The notes: generated by a model from the letters alone, not told the origin. A DNA stretch of 64,000 nt from Pseudothauera hydrothermalis (GCF_003345255.1 NZ_CP029331.1:2108001-2172000), one strand, 5' to 3'. Positions 20,496-31,483 are shown, numbered from the stretch's first letter. Made by a program: numbers and translations.

Positions 20496-21707
20496 TCAGA
20501 ATTGGATGCCGGAACGTTCGGCAACGGTATGCATATCCTTGTCGCCGCGCCCGGACAGATTGACCAAGAGGATTTTGTCGCGCGCCAATTGCGGAGCGAG
20601 CCGGGCCGCATAGGCGAGCGCATGGGAAGATTCCAGCGCCGGGATGATGCCCTCGAAGCGGCAAAGGTCATGAAAAGCCTGCAACGCCTCGCTGTCGGTG
20701 ACGCCGACATATTCGGCACGTCCGGAATCTTTCAGCCAGGCATGCTCAGGGCCGACGCCCGGATAGTCGAGTCCGGCGGAGACCGAATGGGTTTCGATGA
20801 TCTGGCCGTCCTCGTCCTGCAACAGATAGGTGCGGTTGCCGTGCAGCACACCAGGACGCCCGGCAGTGAGCGAGGCCGCATGCCGACCGCTGTCTAGCCC
20901 GTCGCCGGCCGCCTCCACACCCACCAGGCGCACCGACTGGTGCGCCAGATAAGGGTGGAAGATGCCCATGGCGTTGGAGCCGCCACCGACGCAGGCGATC
21001 ACATAGTCAGGCTGGCGGCCGGTCATCTCGGGCATTTGCTCGATGCACTCCTTGCCGATCACTGCCTGAAAGTCGCGCACCATCATCGGATAGGGGTGAG
21101 GCCCGGCCACCGTGCCGATGATGTAGAAGGTGTCGTGCACATTGGTGACCCAGTCGCGCATCGCTTCGTTGAGCGCATCTTTGAGAGTCTTGGAGCCGGA
21201 CTCCACCGGCACCACGGTGGCCCCCAGCAGCTTCATCCGATAAACATTGGCGGCCTGACGCTTGACATCCTCGGCCCCCATATACACCACGCACTGCATG
21301 CCGTAGCGCGCCGCCACGGTAGCGGTGGCCACGCCGTGCTGACCGGCACCGGTCTCGGCAATCACCCGGGGCTTACCCATGCGTCGGGCGAGCAGCGCCT
21401 GACCGATGCAGTTGTTCACCTTGTGAGCACCGGTGTGGTTCAAATCCTCGCGTTTGAGGTAGATCTGCGCGCCGCCTAACCGTTCTGACCAGCGCTTGGC
21501 ATGGTAGATCGGACTGGGCCGGCCGACATAGTGCTTGAGTTCGTAGTGGTATTCGGCCCAAAAGGCCGGGTCGCGCAGGCTGTCGGCATAGGCCCGGCCC
21601 AGCTCTTCCAACGCGGGAATCAAGGTTTCCGCAACGAACACGCCGCCGTAGGGGCCGAAGTGGCCGTTGGCATCGGGAAACTGATAAGGGGTGTCAGCCA
21701 TCTGCAT
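20496..21707 (-). CDS. trpB: Tryptophan synthase beta subunit
   Basis: This PLP enzyme of about 403 residues condenses indole with serine. [17 protein letters not shown] opens the protein. The PLP lysine lies in [15 protein letters not shown], and the phosphate loop [10 protein letters not shown] and [15 protein letters not shown] are conserved. The start may be ATG 21701 (MADTPYQFP) rather than 21707; both overlap trpF slightly. With TrpA it forms the alpha2-beta2 complex with the indole tunnel. Confidence 0.98.
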   Translation of the reverse strand: MQMADTPYQFPDANGHFGPYGGVFVAETLIPALEELGRAYADSLRDPAFWAEYHYELKHYVGRPSPIYHAKRWSERLGGAQIYLKREDLNHTGAHKVNNCIGQALLARRMGKPRVIAETGAGQHGVATATVAARYGMQCVVYMGAEDVKRQAANVYRMKLLGATVVPVESGSKTLKDALNEAMRDWVTNVHDTFYIIGTVAGPHPYPMMVRDFQAVIGKECIEQMPEMTGRQPDYVIACVGGGSNAMGIFHPYLAHQSVRLVGVEAAGDGLDSGRHAASLTAGRPGVLHGNRTYLLQDEDGQIIETHSVSAGLDYPGVGPEHAWLKDSGRAEYVGVTDSEALQAFHDLCRFEGIIPALESSHALAYAARLAPQLARDKILLVNLSGRGDKDMHTVAERSGIQF

Positions 21708-22317
21708 TGCGAACTCCGGCGATAAAGGCGGTGATCAGACGGGCATCCTTGATGCCTTTGGCCGATTCGACGCCGCTGGACACATCCACCGCCCATGGAC
21801 GCACCCGCCGCACGGCATCGCCTACGTTGTCCGGCGTCAGCCCGCCGGACAACACCAGCGGACGGTCAAAGCCGCCCGGAATCAGCGACCAGTCGAAGAC
21901 TTTGCCGCCGCCACCGTAACCATCCACGAAGGCGTCGACCAGAATACCGCATGCCCCCGGATGGGAAGCCGCGAATTTTAGCAGATCGATTCCGGGGCGC
22001 ATCCGCGCCGCCTTGATCCAGGGTCGTCCATAGCGGGCGCACTCGGCCTCGCTTTCGTCGCCGTGAAACTGCAACATGTGCAGCGGTACCGTATCCAGCA
22101 CACGCCGCACCTGGGCTTCGCTGGCATTGACGAACAAGCCGACCGTGGTGACGAAAGGCGGGATCAATGCGGCCAAGGTGGCAGCCTGCTTGAGCTCCAC
22201 ATGGCGCGGGCTGGGCGGATAGAACACCAGCCCGATGGCGTCCGCACCCGCATCGACGGCCGCGCGCACATCATCCGGCCGGGTCAGGCCACAGATCTTG
22301 ATACGGGTACGGGACAT
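21694..22317 (-). CDS. trpF: Phosphoribosylanthranilate isomerase
   Basis: This 207-residue TIM-barrel enzyme converts phosphoribosylanthranilate to CdRP in tryptophan synthesis. [20 protein letters not shown] carries the catalytic Cys; [19 protein letters not shown] and [17 protein letters not shown] are family motifs. The start abuts the truA stop with no gap. Placing truA, trpF, trpB and trpA together is common in beta- and gammaproteobacteria. Confidence 0.97.
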   Translation of the reverse strand: MSRTRIKICGLTRPDDVRAAVDAGADAIGLVFYPPSPRHVELKQAATLAALIPPFVTTVGLFVNASEAQVRRVLDTVPLHMLQFHGDESEAECARYGRPWIKAARMRPGIDLLKFAASHPGACGILVDAFVDGYGGGGKVFDWSLIPGGFDRPLVLSGGLTPDNVGDAVRRVRPWAVDVSSGVESAKGIKDARLITAFIAGVRNADG

Positions 22318-23115
22318 TCAGAGCAGGGGAAGCTGAGGCAGCGCGATGATACGCCCATCACCGGGCAGCGGCCAGCACGACGGATAGTCCACCCCACATA
22401 GGTAGAGCCCATCCGGCGAGAAAGTTGGCGCGCCGCGTGAGCGGTCGCGGCTGGCAAGCAAGTCCGCCATCCAGCCGACCGGATGGCGCCCTTTGCCGAC
22501 ATAGCAGAGCGCGCCGACGAGGTTACGGATCATGTGGTGCAAAAAGCCATCGGCGTGAAAATCGAAGACGATGAACGCTCCGCTGCGCACCACGCTCACC
22601 TCGTACATATTGCGCACCGGCGTCTTCGCCTGGCAGCCCGCAGCCCGGAAGGCGCTGAAGTCGTGCCGCCCCACCAGGCAGGCTGCAGCCTCGGCCATCC
22701 GCGCCACATCCAAGGGCGCATGAAACCAGCCCACCCGGCGTGCGAGCAGCGCCGGACGCACCGGGGCATTGTGCAGAATGTAGCGGTAACGTCGGGCGCA
22801 GGCCCGATAGCGGGCATGAAAGTTTTGGTCGACCTCGACCGCCCAACGCACCACCACCGCAGGCGGCAGCAAGGCATTGACGCCACGCACCCAGGCGCCG
22901 CGCGCACGCTCGGCCGAAGTGTCGAAATGCACCACCTGTGCAGTGGCATGCACCCCGGCATCGGTACGACCGGCACAATGCACCCGCACCGGGTGGGCGC
23001 AGATCGCACGGAGTGCGCCCTCCAGCGCATCCTGGACCGCACCGCCGCCCGGCTGGCTCTGCCAGCCGACAAATGCGTCGCCGGCATATTCGACGCCCAG
23101 CGCGATTCGTTTCAT
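22318..23115 (-). CDS. truA: tRNA pseudouridine synthase A
   Basis: This 265-residue enzyme makes pseudouridine at positions 38-40 of tRNA anticodon stems. MKRIALGVEYAGDAFVGWQS is the family start. The catalytic Asp lies in CAGRTDAGVHATAQVVHFD. SVVRSGAFIVFDFHADGFLHHMIRN is the C-terminal signature. ATG 23115 overlaps the stop of the upstream membrane-protein gene by four bases (ATGA), so translation is coupled. Confidence 0.97.
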   Translation of the reverse strand: MKRIALGVEYAGDAFVGWQSQPGGGAVQDALEGALRAICAHPVRVHCAGRTDAGVHATAQVVHFDTSAERARGAWVRGVNALLPPAVVVRWAVEVDQNFHARYRACARRYRYILHNAPVRPALLARRVGWFHAPLDVARMAEAAACLVGRHDFSAFRAAGCQAKTPVRNMYEVSVVRSGAFIVFDFHADGFLHHMIRNLVGALCYVGKGRHPVGWMADLLASRDRSRGAPTFSPDGLYLCGVDYPSCWPLPGDGRIIALPQLPLL

Positions 23116-23720
23116 CCCCACACCCATACAAGACCGCCAACACCGACGACAAACAGCCCCCATTCGATCCAACCGAGTCGTTCGCGCTGCAGTTGCAGGC
23201 GCTCGGTTGCGTCCCCATTCGGGGCCGGGTCATGGAGCAGATCGCGCCACACCGGTGCGTTGGAACGGTCGACGTAGCGCAGCACCAGCAGCATCCGCAC
23301 AGCGACCCGCTCAGCGGACAAGCCGAACACCACGAGCGGTCGGCTCAAGGCGTAAAGCCCGCCGATCAGCCGCTCGGTGGGCAGGCGCTCAAGTAAGATC
23401 GCCACACAACAGACGACCGCGAGCAGGCGCCCGGCGTGGGTCAAAGCCTGTAGAAGCCCCTCCCGGCTGGGGCTTATTGCCGGCCAGTCCGGAAACACCG
23501 CTTCGCCCGGCGTAAAACCCGCGAACAACACCACGATGGCAAGCAAAAGAATACGCACCCTCCGCAACAGACGCAGGGTACGCCCACGGGCAATGGCCAG
23601 CGCCACGGCCGTCAGCCCACCGACTGCTGCCGCCAGCATGACGGGCTGAAGAAACTGCAAGGCCCCTACCCCGAACATCCAGCAAAGAATCAAGAAACCC
23701 GCATGCATCTTTGTGTTCAC
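23112..23720 (-). CDS. Membrane protein resembling an EcfT/CbiQ transmembrane component
   Basis: This protein has about 202 residues and four to five predicted membrane helices (GFLILCWMFGVGALQFLQPVM, LAAAVGGLTAVALAIA, VRILLLAIVVLFAGF, LLAVVCCVAILL, GLFVVGVGGLVWVWG). The layout resembles T components of energy-coupling-factor transporters: two early helix pairs, then a cytoplasmic segment LYALSRPLVVFGLSAERVAVRMLLVLRYVD. No ATPase or S component adjoins. The start could be 23720 or 23708 (MHAGFL). It is the first gene of the truA-trp-accD-purF run. The EcfT assignment is tentative. Confidence 0.65.
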   Translation of the reverse strand: MNTKMHAGFLILCWMFGVGALQFLQPVMLAAAVGGLTAVALAIARGRTLRLLRRVRILLLAIVVLFAGFTPGEAVFPDWPAISPSREGLLQALTHAGRLLAVVCCVAILLERLPTERLIGGLYALSRPLVVFGLSAERVAVRMLLVLRYVDRSNAPVWRDLLHDPAPNGDATERLQLQRERLGWIEWGLFVVGVGGLVWVWG

Positions 23721-23784
23721 GCTCCGCTATTGGCTGGCCATCCAGCCTCGCTTTGCGGCGCGCAAGCATCCGTTCAGAGTGACG

Positions 23785-23821
23785 CGAAAAAACAGAAACG
23801 GGCGGAGCTGGCTCCGCCCGT
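23785..23821 (-). terminator. Intrinsic terminator after fimV
   Basis: On the minus strand, ACGGGCGGAG and CTCCGCCCGT form a perfect 10-bp stem with a 4-nt loop (23798-23821), followed by a T-rich tract down to 23785. It lies just after the fimV stop and before the EcfT-like gene. Confidence 0.85.
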
Positions 23822-23849
23822 GCGCTGGCGCCGGTCACCCCGGCATGGT

Positions 23850-26800
23850 TCAGTCTAGGCGAGCGAGTAGTTCCCGCGCAGCGGTTTGCTGGCTGTCATT
23901 ACCCTCGCGCAGCACTTCCTCGAGCAATTCCCGCGCACCTTCCTTATCGCCCATTTCTTCATAGGCACGGGCCAATTCGAGCTTGGTGTCGACCTCCTGC
24001 CCGCCCGCACCGTCATCAATGGACGAGACCGCGGCGTCTGCAGCCGTCTTGGGTGCCACGCCCGCCCCGGATTGCTCCGGCTGCGGTGCTTCGAGTTCAA
24101 GATCGATGTTGGACAGATCAAGCGCAGGCGGCTCACCGGTCGCGCCGGCAGGCGGGGCGTCGAGTTCAAAATCGAAGTCGAGCAGATTGGTGTCGAAACT
24201 CGACGCCTCCAGGTCCACCACGTCGCCGCTGGGCGCTGAATAGGCCTCCATCCCTTCGACCTGGGTCTCCGAACCATAGCTGTCGGCGCCGGCAATGACG
24301 GTGGCAGCCATGTCGGCGCCGGCTTCGCCCGCCCGCCCGGCCGGCGCCTGCGGTGCATCGAGGTCGAAATCCACGGCTTCGGCGGCCGGCAAATCCAGAT
24401 CGATGAAAGCGCTGTCAGTGGCAGCGTTCTCACCCGACGAAGGCTCTGCACCGCCGGTGATTAAATCCGCTTCGGAAGACTGCTCCGCAGGCTCCGCCCC
24501 GCTTTGCGGTTCGGCTGCTCCCGGCGTCTCGAAGTCCAGATTGAAATCCAAAACATTCGGATCGATTTCAGGCAGCGACGCCTCCGGGGTGGCCGGCTCG
24601 GCTCCGGTATCGGTGTCGGTGAACGCCAATTGGCCGCCTGGCATGGTCCAGGTATCCTTGAGCTGGGTCTCCCCGGTCTGCCCGGTCGCAGGCGCAGCCG
24701 CCTGTTCGACGGCCGTTTGCCCCGGTTCGATGTCAGGTAGTTCAAATTCCAACGCGCCCAAAGACTGGGGCAATTCCTCCTCGGCCTGCTCAACCGTGGC
24801 GGGCTGGGCGGCATCTTCCTGCGCACCGGCAGGCGTTTCACTGCCCATGTCGTCCGCCGCAACAGCCGCTGCCCCGAAGGCGCCGGCCGCAGCGGCAGTC
24901 AGTGTCTCAGAACGATCAGATTGACTGCCGGTCTTGCGGTCGGAAGCCACCTCCGGGGTAGCCGGGTCTTGGCGCATCTGGGCATACAGCGGATTGTCGG
25001 GATCGATCTCGCGGCCGAGCGCAGCGGCCTTGTCCCACTCCGCGCCTTCGCCACCGGAGCGCGCATAAAGTTCCGCGGCAATCGTCTCAAACTGCTTCGT
25101 ACTCTTACGCGCAGCGTAAAGTTCAAGCAACTTGAGATAAATCGCCAGCCGCGCCGGATCGGCCTTCAGTGCATCGACCAGGATTTCCTCAGCCTGCGCA
25201 TCGCGCCCATAGGCCATATAAACGTCGGCCTCGGCCACCGGATCGACACCTTCATCGGTGTCGATCGAAGACAGCCCGGACTGGCTGAAATCCGTTTGCA
25301 ATACGCTGCTGCTAGTGGTGTCGACGCTTTGGCCCCCGGTTGTGCCAAACACCGAATTGGGGCCGGTGGGCAACTGCGACATCAAGGCTGAGGGCTCAGC
25401 CTGCTCATTGTGCTTGCGGCGCTGACGAAGTTTGAACCCCGCGTAGCCCAATAACAGCGCCAGCGCGCCGCCACCGGCCCCCAAGATCAACGGATCGCCA
25501 AGCAGTTCTTCCAGGAAACTCGGCTGCGGTTGCGGCTCAGGCGGCGGAGCCGGCTTGCGGGCCGCCGGCGGCGCAGCTTGCGGCTTGGAAGCTGCCTCCT
25601 CCGGTTTGGAGGCGGCATCCTCCGCCTTGGGCGCGGCTTCCAGCCCGGCCTGCTGCGCAGCCTGGGGCTCGGGCTTTGACTCGACCGCAGACGCCTGTGG
25701 TTCGACCGCAGGAACCTGCGCCGGGGTGGCGGGCGCCGCCTGATCTGACGTAGCGCTGGCCGCATCTTGCGCTGGCATCTGGGCATTGGTGGCCGACGGC
25801 GCCTTCAAACCCGCCTGCTGCTGCAACAGCGCGAGTTGTTCATTCTTGAGTTCGATGAGCTTTTGCAGATCGCGGATGCTGCGCTCCAGATCGGCCAGAC
25901 GCTGATTTGCCTCATCGAGTGCGCGGTCGCGGGCGGCGAGATCCTCTTCAAGCACTCTGAGCCGATCCGCCGTGCCGACATCACCTGATCCCGCCTGATC
26001 GGTCGAACGCGAAACCTGCACCCGATCGGCACCGGTATCCGGGCGCGCGGCATCTTCTACGCGCGGCGTGATCTTGCCCTCGCTTGCCTGCCCGGAAGAA
26101 TCGGCGGATGTCGCCGCAGGCGCGGCTGCCGCCAAGCGGCGTCGATAGGCATCAAAATCGGCCACCTGGGCCATCACTTCGCGCCGGGCCTCGGCGTGGT
26201 CGATCGCTCTGGCCTGTTCGGCGGAGGGTATCTGCAAAACCGCGCCCGCCTTGAGGCGATTGATATTGCCACTATCGAAAGCCGCCGGGTTTTGCCGCGC
26301 CAGCGCGATCAGCATCTGCTCCAGTGTAACCTCGGCCGGTCGGTTGGCCTCGGCGATACGCCGCAGGGTGTCACCCCGCTGCACACGGTAACTGCCGGAA
26401 GCCACCGTTCCAGCGGCAGCCGCTGGGGCGATGCGGGCGGGTGTGGGCGCTGCAACCGGCGCGACCTGAGGCGTGCGGGTCGGTGGCAAAGAGACCGGGT
26501 CGAGCAGGAAAGTGTATTCGCGTACCAGCCGGCCGGCATCCCAACTGAGCTCCAGCAGCACATTCAGGAAAGGTTCATTGACCGGCCGGTCACTGGTGAT
26601 GCGCAACACCGGCTGGTTTCCACTACGCTCGACCGATACCCGTACCTGGCTCAGCGCCGGAGAATACGGTAGGTTGGCCTGGCGGAAAGCATCGGGCGAA
26701 GCGATACGCGCAGACAGCGATTGCAGTTCCTGCGGCGTTGCGTAGAGCGGTACTTCAGCACGCAACGGCTGACCCAAGCCACTGAATACATTGATCGGCC

Positions 26801-26879
26801 CGGCTCCGAGCGCCAGTGCACTGGACGGGATGGCTGCGATCGCCGAGGCGATCAGGGATGCCTTGAGCAAAGTTTTCAT
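23850..26879 (-). CDS. fimV: FimV/HubP family polar landmark protein
   Basis: This 1009-residue protein starts with a signal peptide (LLKASLIASAIAAIPSSALA). An N-terminal domain follows (GPINVFSGLGQPLRAEVPLY to FLLDPVSLPP), then a LysM-type domain at about 185-245 (YRVQRGDTLRRIAEANRP) for peptidoglycan binding. A coiled coil (LRVLEEDLAARDRALDEANQ) and Pro/Ala/Glu-rich linkers precede one membrane helix near 460-480 (LILGAGGGALALLLGYAGF). The cytoplasmic part is long and acidic. It ends in a FimV C-terminal TPR-like motif (LARAYEEMGDKEGARELLEEV). FimV organises cell poles and type IV pilus function. Its own promoter and terminator bracket it. Confidence 0.95.
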   Translation of the reverse strand: MKTLLKASLIASAIAAIPSSALALGAGPINVFSGLGQPLRAEVPLYATPQELQSLSARIASPDAFRQANLPYSPALSQVRVSVERSGNQPVLRITSDRPVNEPFLNVLLELSWDAGRLVREYTFLLDPVSLPPTRTPQVAPVAAPTPARIAPAAAAGTVASGSYRVQRGDTLRRIAEANRPAEVTLEQMLIALARQNPAAFDSGNINRLKAGAVLQIPSAEQARAIDHAEARREVMAQVADFDAYRRRLAAAAPAATSADSSGQASEGKITPRVEDAARPDTGADRVQVSRSTDQAGSGDVGTADRLRVLEEDLAARDRALDEANQRLADLERSIRDLQKLIELKNEQLALLQQQAGLKAPSATNAQMPAQDAASATSDQAAPATPAQVPAVEPQASAVESKPEPQAAQQAGLEAAPKAEDAASKPEEAASKPQAAPPAARKPAPPPEPQPQPSFLEELLGDPLILGAGGGALALLLGYAGFKLRQRRKHNEQAEPSALMSQLPTGPNSVFGTTGGQSVDTTSSSVLQTDFSQSGLSSIDTDEGVDPVAEADVYMAYGRDAQAEEILVDALKADPARLAIYLKLLELYAARKSTKQFETIAAELYARSGGEGAEWDKAAALGREIDPDNPLYAQMRQDPATPEVASDRKTGSQSDRSETLTAAAAGAFGAAAVAADDMGSETPAGAQEDAAQPATVEQAEEELPQSLGALEFELPDIEPGQTAVEQAAAPATGQTGETQLKDTWTMPGGQLAFTDTDTGAEPATPEASLPEIDPNVLDFNLDFETPGAAEPQSGAEPAEQSSEADLITGGAEPSSGENAATDSAFIDLDLPAAEAVDFDLDAPQAPAGRAGEAGADMAATVIAGADSYGSETQVEGMEAYSAPSGDVVDLEASSFDTNLLDFDFELDAPPAGATGEPPALDLSNIDLELEAPQPEQSGAGVAPKTAADAAVSSIDDGAGGQEVDTKLELARAYEEMGDKEGARELLEEVLREGNDSQQTAARELLARLD

Positions 26880-26919
26880 CGTTTTATGCGTGTGCCCTTG
26901 CCGGTGCCAAGCTATAAAG

Positions 26920-26948
26920 AACATAGCATCATGGACTTGGGCTAGCAA
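26920..26948 (-). promoter_or_regulatory. Candidate sigma-70 promoter of fimV
   Basis: On the minus strand, TTGCTA (26943-26948), a 17-nt spacer and TATGTT (26920-26925) lie about 40 nt upstream of the fimV ATG. Spacing is ideal and the hexamers are reasonable. Confidence 0.55.
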
Positions 26949-27085
26949 TCTAGCATTTTCTTTAACTTTGCGCAGCAATTGTTTCTTGGCAAAGATAAAG
27001 AGCCGAAGCTAGCCATGTGTGCACCGTTGCGCTCGGGGACGGCGCGGACGGCTTGTCGATCGACCGCCCGCAGCCCAAACAGCGA

Positions 27086-28219
27086 TCAACGTTCGAGCAG
27101 GATGCGCAACATCCGGCGCAGCGGCTCGGCCGCGCCCCACAGTAGCTGGTCGCCCACGGTGAAGGCACCAAGATATTCCGGCCCCATCGCCAGTTTGTGC
27201 AACCGGCCCACCGGGATGGACAGCGTGCCGGTGACCGCAGCCGGCGACAACTCGCGCTCGGTGGCTTCACGTTCATTCGGGATCACTTTGACCCAGTCGT
27301 TGGCGTTAGCAATGATCTCGGTGAGCTCATCCAAGGGTACGTCCTTTTTGAGCTTGATGGTCAGCGCCTGAGAGTGGCAGCGCATGGCACCCACGCGCAC
27401 GCACAGACCATCGACCGGGATGCTGCCCGGGCTGCGGAAAGGCGGTTTGCCGAGAATCTTGTTGCATTCGGCCCCGCCTTTCCATTCTTCCTTCGACTGA
27501 CCGTGCTCGACCGGTACGTCGATCCACGGGATCAGGCTGCCCGCCAGCGGGGTGTTGCGGAAGTGCTTTTTCGGAAAGGCGTCCGAGCGGATGGTGTCGG
27601 CCACCTTGCGGTCGATGTCCAGGATGGCCGAGGCCGGATCGGCCAGCAGATCGGCCACCGAGGCATGGATGGCACCCATCTGCGCGATCAGCTCACGCAT
27701 GTTTTGCGCACCGGCACCGGAAGCGGCCTGGTAGGTCATCGCCGAGACCCATTCGACCAGGTCGTGCCGGAATAGCCCCCCTAGCCCCATCAGCATCAAG
27801 GAAACGGTGCAATTGCCGCCGATCCAGTTCTTGCCGCCTTTGGCGAGCGCCTCCTGGATCACAGGCATGTTGACCGGGTCGAGGATGATTACCGCGTCAT
27901 CGGCCATGCGTAACGCGGAGGCGGCGTCGATCCAGTGACCGTTCCAGCCTGCGGCGCGCAGCTTTGGATACACCTCCTTGGTGTAGTCGCCGCCCTGGCA
28001 GGTGATGACGATGTCGCAAGTCTTGAGCGCGTCGACGTTCATCGCGTCTTGCAGCGGCACGCTCGCTTCCTTGCCACCGAAAGCCGGGGCCTGGCCACCG
28101 GCGTTGGAGGTGGAGAAATACACCGGCTCGATATGGGCAAAATCGCCTTCTTCCGCCATACGTTGCATCAGCACGGAACCGACCATGCCACGCCAACCGA
28201 CCAGACCAACCTTGTTCAT
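27086..28219 (-). CDS. asd: Aspartate-semialdehyde dehydrogenase
   Basis: This 377-residue enzyme reduces aspartyl phosphate to the semialdehyde for lysine, methionine, threonine and diaminopimelate. [18 protein letters not shown] is the NADP fold. The catalytic Cys lies in [25 protein letters not shown] follows, and the substrate-binding C-terminal part has [20 protein letters not shown]. The length and the Asp-Gly-Met-type motifs match the gram-negative E. coli-like form. It is the last gene of leuC-leuD-leuB-asd, 26 nt after leuB. Confidence 0.97.
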   Translation of the reverse strand: MNKVGLVGWRGMVGSVLMQRMAEEGDFAHIEPVYFSTSNAGGQAPAFGGKEASVPLQDAMNVDALKTCDIVITCQGGDYTKEVYPKLRAAGWNGHWIDAASALRMADDAVIILDPVNMPVIQEALAKGGKNWIGGNCTVSLMLMGLGGLFRHDLVEWVSAMTYQAASGAGAQNMRELIAQMGAIHASVADLLADPASAILDIDRKVADTIRSDAFPKKHFRNTPLAGSLIPWIDVPVEHGQSKEEWKGGAECNKILGKPPFRSPGSIPVDGLCVRVGAMRCHSQALTIKLKKDVPLDELTEIIANANDWVKVIPNEREATERELSPAAVTGTLSIPVGRLHKLAMGPEYLGAFTVGDQLLWGAAEPLRRMLRILLER

Positions 28220-28245
28220 CGCTCTTCCTCTTGATGCCTAGAACC

Positions 28246-29298
28246 TTACAGCGCCGCCAGTACGGCGTCGCCCATTTCCCGCGTGCCGACCTTCTTCGTG
28301 CCCGGCTCGAAGATATCGGCGGTACGCAGGCCCTGCGCCAGCACTTTTTTCACCGCACCCTCGATGCGCTGCGCGGCTTCTTCCAGCGCGAAGGTGTAGC
28401 GCAACATCATGGCCGCCGACAGGATGGTAGCCAGCGGGTTGGCCACGCCTTTGCCGGCAATGTCCGGCGCCGAGCCGTGCGAAGGTTCGTACAAACCCTT
28501 GTTGTGCTCGTCCAGCGAGGCCGAGGGCAGCATACCGATCGAGCCGGTGAGCATGGCCGCTTCATCCGACAGGATGTCGCCGAACATGTTGCCGGTAACC
28601 ATCACGTCGAACTGCTTGGGCGCTCGCACCAGTTGCATCGCGGCGTTATCGACCAGCATATGGGAGAGCTCGACGTCCGGATACTCCGCCGCCAGCTCGG
28701 TCATCACGTCGCGCCACAACTGAGTGGTTTCCAACACGTTCATCTTGTCCACCGAGCACAAGCGCTTGTTGCGCTTGCGCGCGGCCTCGAAGGCCACGCG
28801 GCCGATGCGGCGGATCTCCGCTTCGGTATAGTGCATGGTGTTGAAGCCGTAACGCTCGCCGTCGCGCACTTCGATGCCGCGCGGTTGGCCAAAATAAATA
28901 TCGCCTGTCAGTTCGCGCACGATCAGAATGTCCAGGCCGGCGACGATCTCCGGTTTCAGCGAGGAGGCATTGGCCAGTTCCGGATAGAGGATGGCCGGAC
29001 GCAGATTGGCGAACAGGCCCAGTTCCTTGCGAATGGCCAGCAGGCCACGCTCCGGACGCTGCTCACGCGCCAAGCCGTCCCATTTGGGCCCACCGACCGC
29101 GCCCAGCAGCACCGCGTCGGCTTCGCGCGCTAGTTTTGAAGTAGCCTCGGGATAGGGGTTGCCGGTCGCATCCACCGCGCAACCGCCCAGCAACGCTTCT
29201 TCCAATTCAAGCTTCAGATCCAGCGCGCGTAGCACACGCACAGCCTCGGCAATAATTTCCGGACCGATGCCGTCACCGGGCAGTACGCAAATTTTCAT
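28246..29298 (-). CDS. leuB: 3-isopropylmalate dehydrogenase
   Basis: This 350-residue enzyme oxidatively decarboxylates 3-isopropylmalate in leucine synthesis. [15 protein letters not shown] is the start. [12 protein letters not shown], the substrate and metal motif [19 protein letters not shown] and [20 protein letters not shown] follow. [20 protein letters not shown] is the nucleotide site. Gaps of 38 nt to leuD and 26 nt to asd support an operon. Confidence 0.98.
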   Translation of the reverse strand: MKICVLPGDGIGPEIIAEAVRVLRALDLKLELEEALLGGCAVDATGNPYPEATSKLAREADAVLLGAVGGPKWDGLAREQRPERGLLAIRKELGLFANLRPAILYPELANASSLKPEIVAGLDILIVRELTGDIYFGQPRGIEVRDGERYGFNTMHYTEAEIRRIGRVAFEAARKRNKRLCSVDKMNVLETTQLWRDVMTELAAEYPDVELSHMLVDNAAMQLVRAPKQFDVMVTGNMFGDILSDEAAMLTGSIGMLPSASLDEHNKGLYEPSHGSAPDIAGKGVANPLATILSAAMMLRYTFALEEAAQRIEGAVKKVLAQGLRTADIFEPGTKKVGTREMGDAVLAAL

Positions 29299-29336
29299 GC
29301 AATCTCTCCAAGGCTATAGGGCTCGCCCAGTGAGGC

Positions 29337-29975
29337 TCAGGCGAAATAATAGGGATGTTGCGCGCGCCGCTGCTCTTCGAAGGCGCGGATTTTGTCGGCA
29401 TGACGCAAGGTCAGGCCGATATCGTCCCAACCGTTGAGCAGGCATTCCTTGCGGAAAGGATCGACCTCAAAGACGATGGACTGCCCGTCGGGACGAGTAA
29501 TCGTTTGTGCAGCCAAGTCCACTTTGAGACGGTACCCCTCGTTGGCCTGACATTGGCCGAACAGTTCATCGACCACATCGGCCGGCAGCACGATCGGCAA
29601 CAAGCCGTTCTTGAAACAGTTGTTGAAGAAGATATCGGCAAAGCTTGGCGCGATGATCGCCCGAAAGCCGTAGTCTTCCAAGGCCCACGGCGCATGCTCA
29701 CGTGAGCTGCCACAACCGAAGTTATCCCGCGCAAGCAGGATTTGCGCGCCTTGATAACGCGCCTGATTGAGAACGAAGTCCGGGTTCAAAGGCCGCCGGC
29801 TGCAATCCTGGCCCGGCTGTCCAACATCGAGATAGCGCCATTCGTCGAACAAATTGGGGCCAAAGCCGCTGCGCTTGATCGACTTGAGAAACTGTTTGGG
29901 GATGATGGCATCGGTATCCACATTGGCACGATCGAGCGGCGCCACGATGGCATCGAGCACGGTAAACGGTTTCAT
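29337..29975 (-). CDS. leuD: 3-isopropylmalate dehydratase small subunit
   Basis: This 212-residue subunit works with LeuC to isomerise 2-isopropylmalate to 3-isopropylmalate. [20 protein letters not shown] is the start region, and [20 protein letters not shown] is the family signature that closes the aconitase-type active site. ATG 29975 ([11 protein letters not shown]) fits the family; upstream codons read a non-homologous leader. It lies 22 nt after leuC. Confidence 0.97.
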   Translation of the reverse strand: MKPFTVLDAIVAPLDRANVDTDAIIPKQFLKSIKRSGFGPNLFDEWRYLDVGQPGQDCSRRPLNPDFVLNQARYQGAQILLARDNFGCGSSREHAPWALEDYGFRAIIAPSFADIFFNNCFKNGLLPIVLPADVVDELFGQCQANEGYRLKVDLAAQTITRPDGQSIVFEVDPFRKECLLNGWDDIGLTLRHADKIRAFEEQRRAQHPYYFA

Positions 29976-29997
29976 GACTTGTCTGTCCTCCTGGTTC

Positions 29998-31404
29998 TCA
30001 GAGCGCGCGCACGTCGACAAAATGGCCGCTCACCGCGGCGGCTGCGGCCATGGCCGGGCTCACCAGATGGGTGCGCCCGCCGGCGCCCTGCCGGCCTTCG
30101 AAATTGCGGTTGGAGGTGGACGCGCACCGTTCGCCCGGCTCCAGACGGTCTGCGTTCATCGCCAGGCACATCGAACAGCCCGGCTCACGCCATTCAAAAC
30201 CGGCCTCGATGAAGATTTTGTCCAATCCTTCGGCTTCGGCCTGACGCTTGACCAGGCCAGAGCCCGGCACCACCAGCACGCGGCGCACATTGGCGGCTTT
30301 GTGGCGTCCCTTGGCCACCGCAGCGGCCTCGCGCAGGTCTTCGATGCGCGAATTGGTGCACGAGCCGATGAACACCTGATCGACCTTGATGTCGCGGATC
30401 GGGGTGTTCGCCTGCAGTCCCATGTATTTGAGTGCGCGCTCCATGCCTTCGCGTTTGACCGGATCGGCCACTTGCGCAGGGTCCGGCACACAGCCATCGA
30501 TGCTGGTCACCATTTCAGGCGAAGTGCCCCAGGTGACCTGCGGCGCAATGCCGGCCGCATCCAGCACGACGACCTTGTCGAACACCGCACCTTCGTCGGA
30601 TTTCAAGGTGCGCCAATAACGGACGGCCGCATCCCATAGCGCGCCTTTGGGTGCAAAAGGTTTGTCGCGCAGGTAATCGATCGTGGTGTCATCGACCGCC
30701 ACCATGCCGGCACGGGCACCGGCTTCGATGGCCATGTTGCAAACGGTCATGCGTCCTTCCATGGACAGCGACCGGATCGCGCTGCCGCCAAACTCGATGG
30801 CGTAGCCGGTGCCGCCGGCCGTGCCGATCTTGCCAATGATGGCCAGCACCACATCCTTGGCGGTCACGCCGCGCCCCAGTTCGCCTTCGACCCGCACCAA
30901 CATGGTTTTGGACTTTTTTTGCAGCAGACACTGGGTTGCCAGCACATGTTCGACCTCGGAAGTACCGATACCGTGCGCCAGACAGGCGAAGGCGCCGTGC
31001 GTGGAGGTGTGCGAATCGCCGCACACGACGGTCATGCCCGGCAAGGTGGCACCGTTTTCCGGACCGATGACATGAACAATGCCCTGCCGCGGGTCTTTGA
31101 AGGGGAAATAGGCCAACGCACCGACTTCGCGGATATTGGCGTCCAAAGTCTCGACCTGCTGGCGCGAGACCGGGTCCTTGATCCCCTCTTCCCAGTGATC
31201 GGTGGGCGTGTTGTGGTCGGCGGTGGCGACGATCGATGAGACGCGCCATGGCTTGCGCCCTGCAAGTTTGAGTCCTTCAAAAGCCTGCGGACTGGTCACT
31301 TCATGCACCAGGTGGCGATCGATGTAAATCAGCGCCGTGCCGTCGGCCTCCTGGTGGACGACATGACTCGACCAGAGCTTTTCGTACAGCGTTTGGGGTG
31401 CCAT
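29998..31404 (-). CDS. leuC: 3-isopropylmalate dehydratase large subunit
   Basis: This 468-residue aconitase-family subunit binds the [4Fe-4S] cluster. Ligands are in [15 protein letters not shown] and in GCSMCLAMN (CxxC). [20 protein letters not shown] and [20 protein letters not shown] are also typical. ATG 31404 ([14 protein letters not shown]) is chosen on family starts. It is the first gene of leuC-leuD-leuB-asd. No leuA is present in the window. Confidence 0.98.
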   Translation of the reverse strand: MAPQTLYEKLWSSHVVHQEADGTALIYIDRHLVHEVTSPQAFEGLKLAGRKPWRVSSIVATADHNTPTDHWEEGIKDPVSRQQVETLDANIREVGALAYFPFKDPRQGIVHVIGPENGATLPGMTVVCGDSHTSTHGAFACLAHGIGTSEVEHVLATQCLLQKKSKTMLVRVEGELGRGVTAKDVVLAIIGKIGTAGGTGYAIEFGGSAIRSLSMEGRMTVCNMAIEAGARAGMVAVDDTTIDYLRDKPFAPKGALWDAAVRYWRTLKSDEGAVFDKVVVLDAAGIAPQVTWGTSPEMVTSIDGCVPDPAQVADPVKREGMERALKYMGLQANTPIRDIKVDQVFIGSCTNSRIEDLREAAAVAKGRHKAANVRRVLVVPGSGLVKRQAEAEGLDKIFIEAGFEWREPGCSMCLAMNADRLEPGERCASTSNRNFEGRQGAGGRTHLVSPAMAAAAAVSGHFVDVRAL

Positions 31405-31483
31405 CCGTTGTGTTCCGCGCAAAAGTAAAGGTTTTGATTATTTCACAGGGTCGTTTGGCTGAATAGCCGGCAGACCCGCGGCA

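Noticed and set aside
23855-24451. Alternative frames inside the acidic part of fimV
   Set aside because: Low-complexity Asp/Glu/Ala coding produces open shadow frames; fimV itself is continuous.
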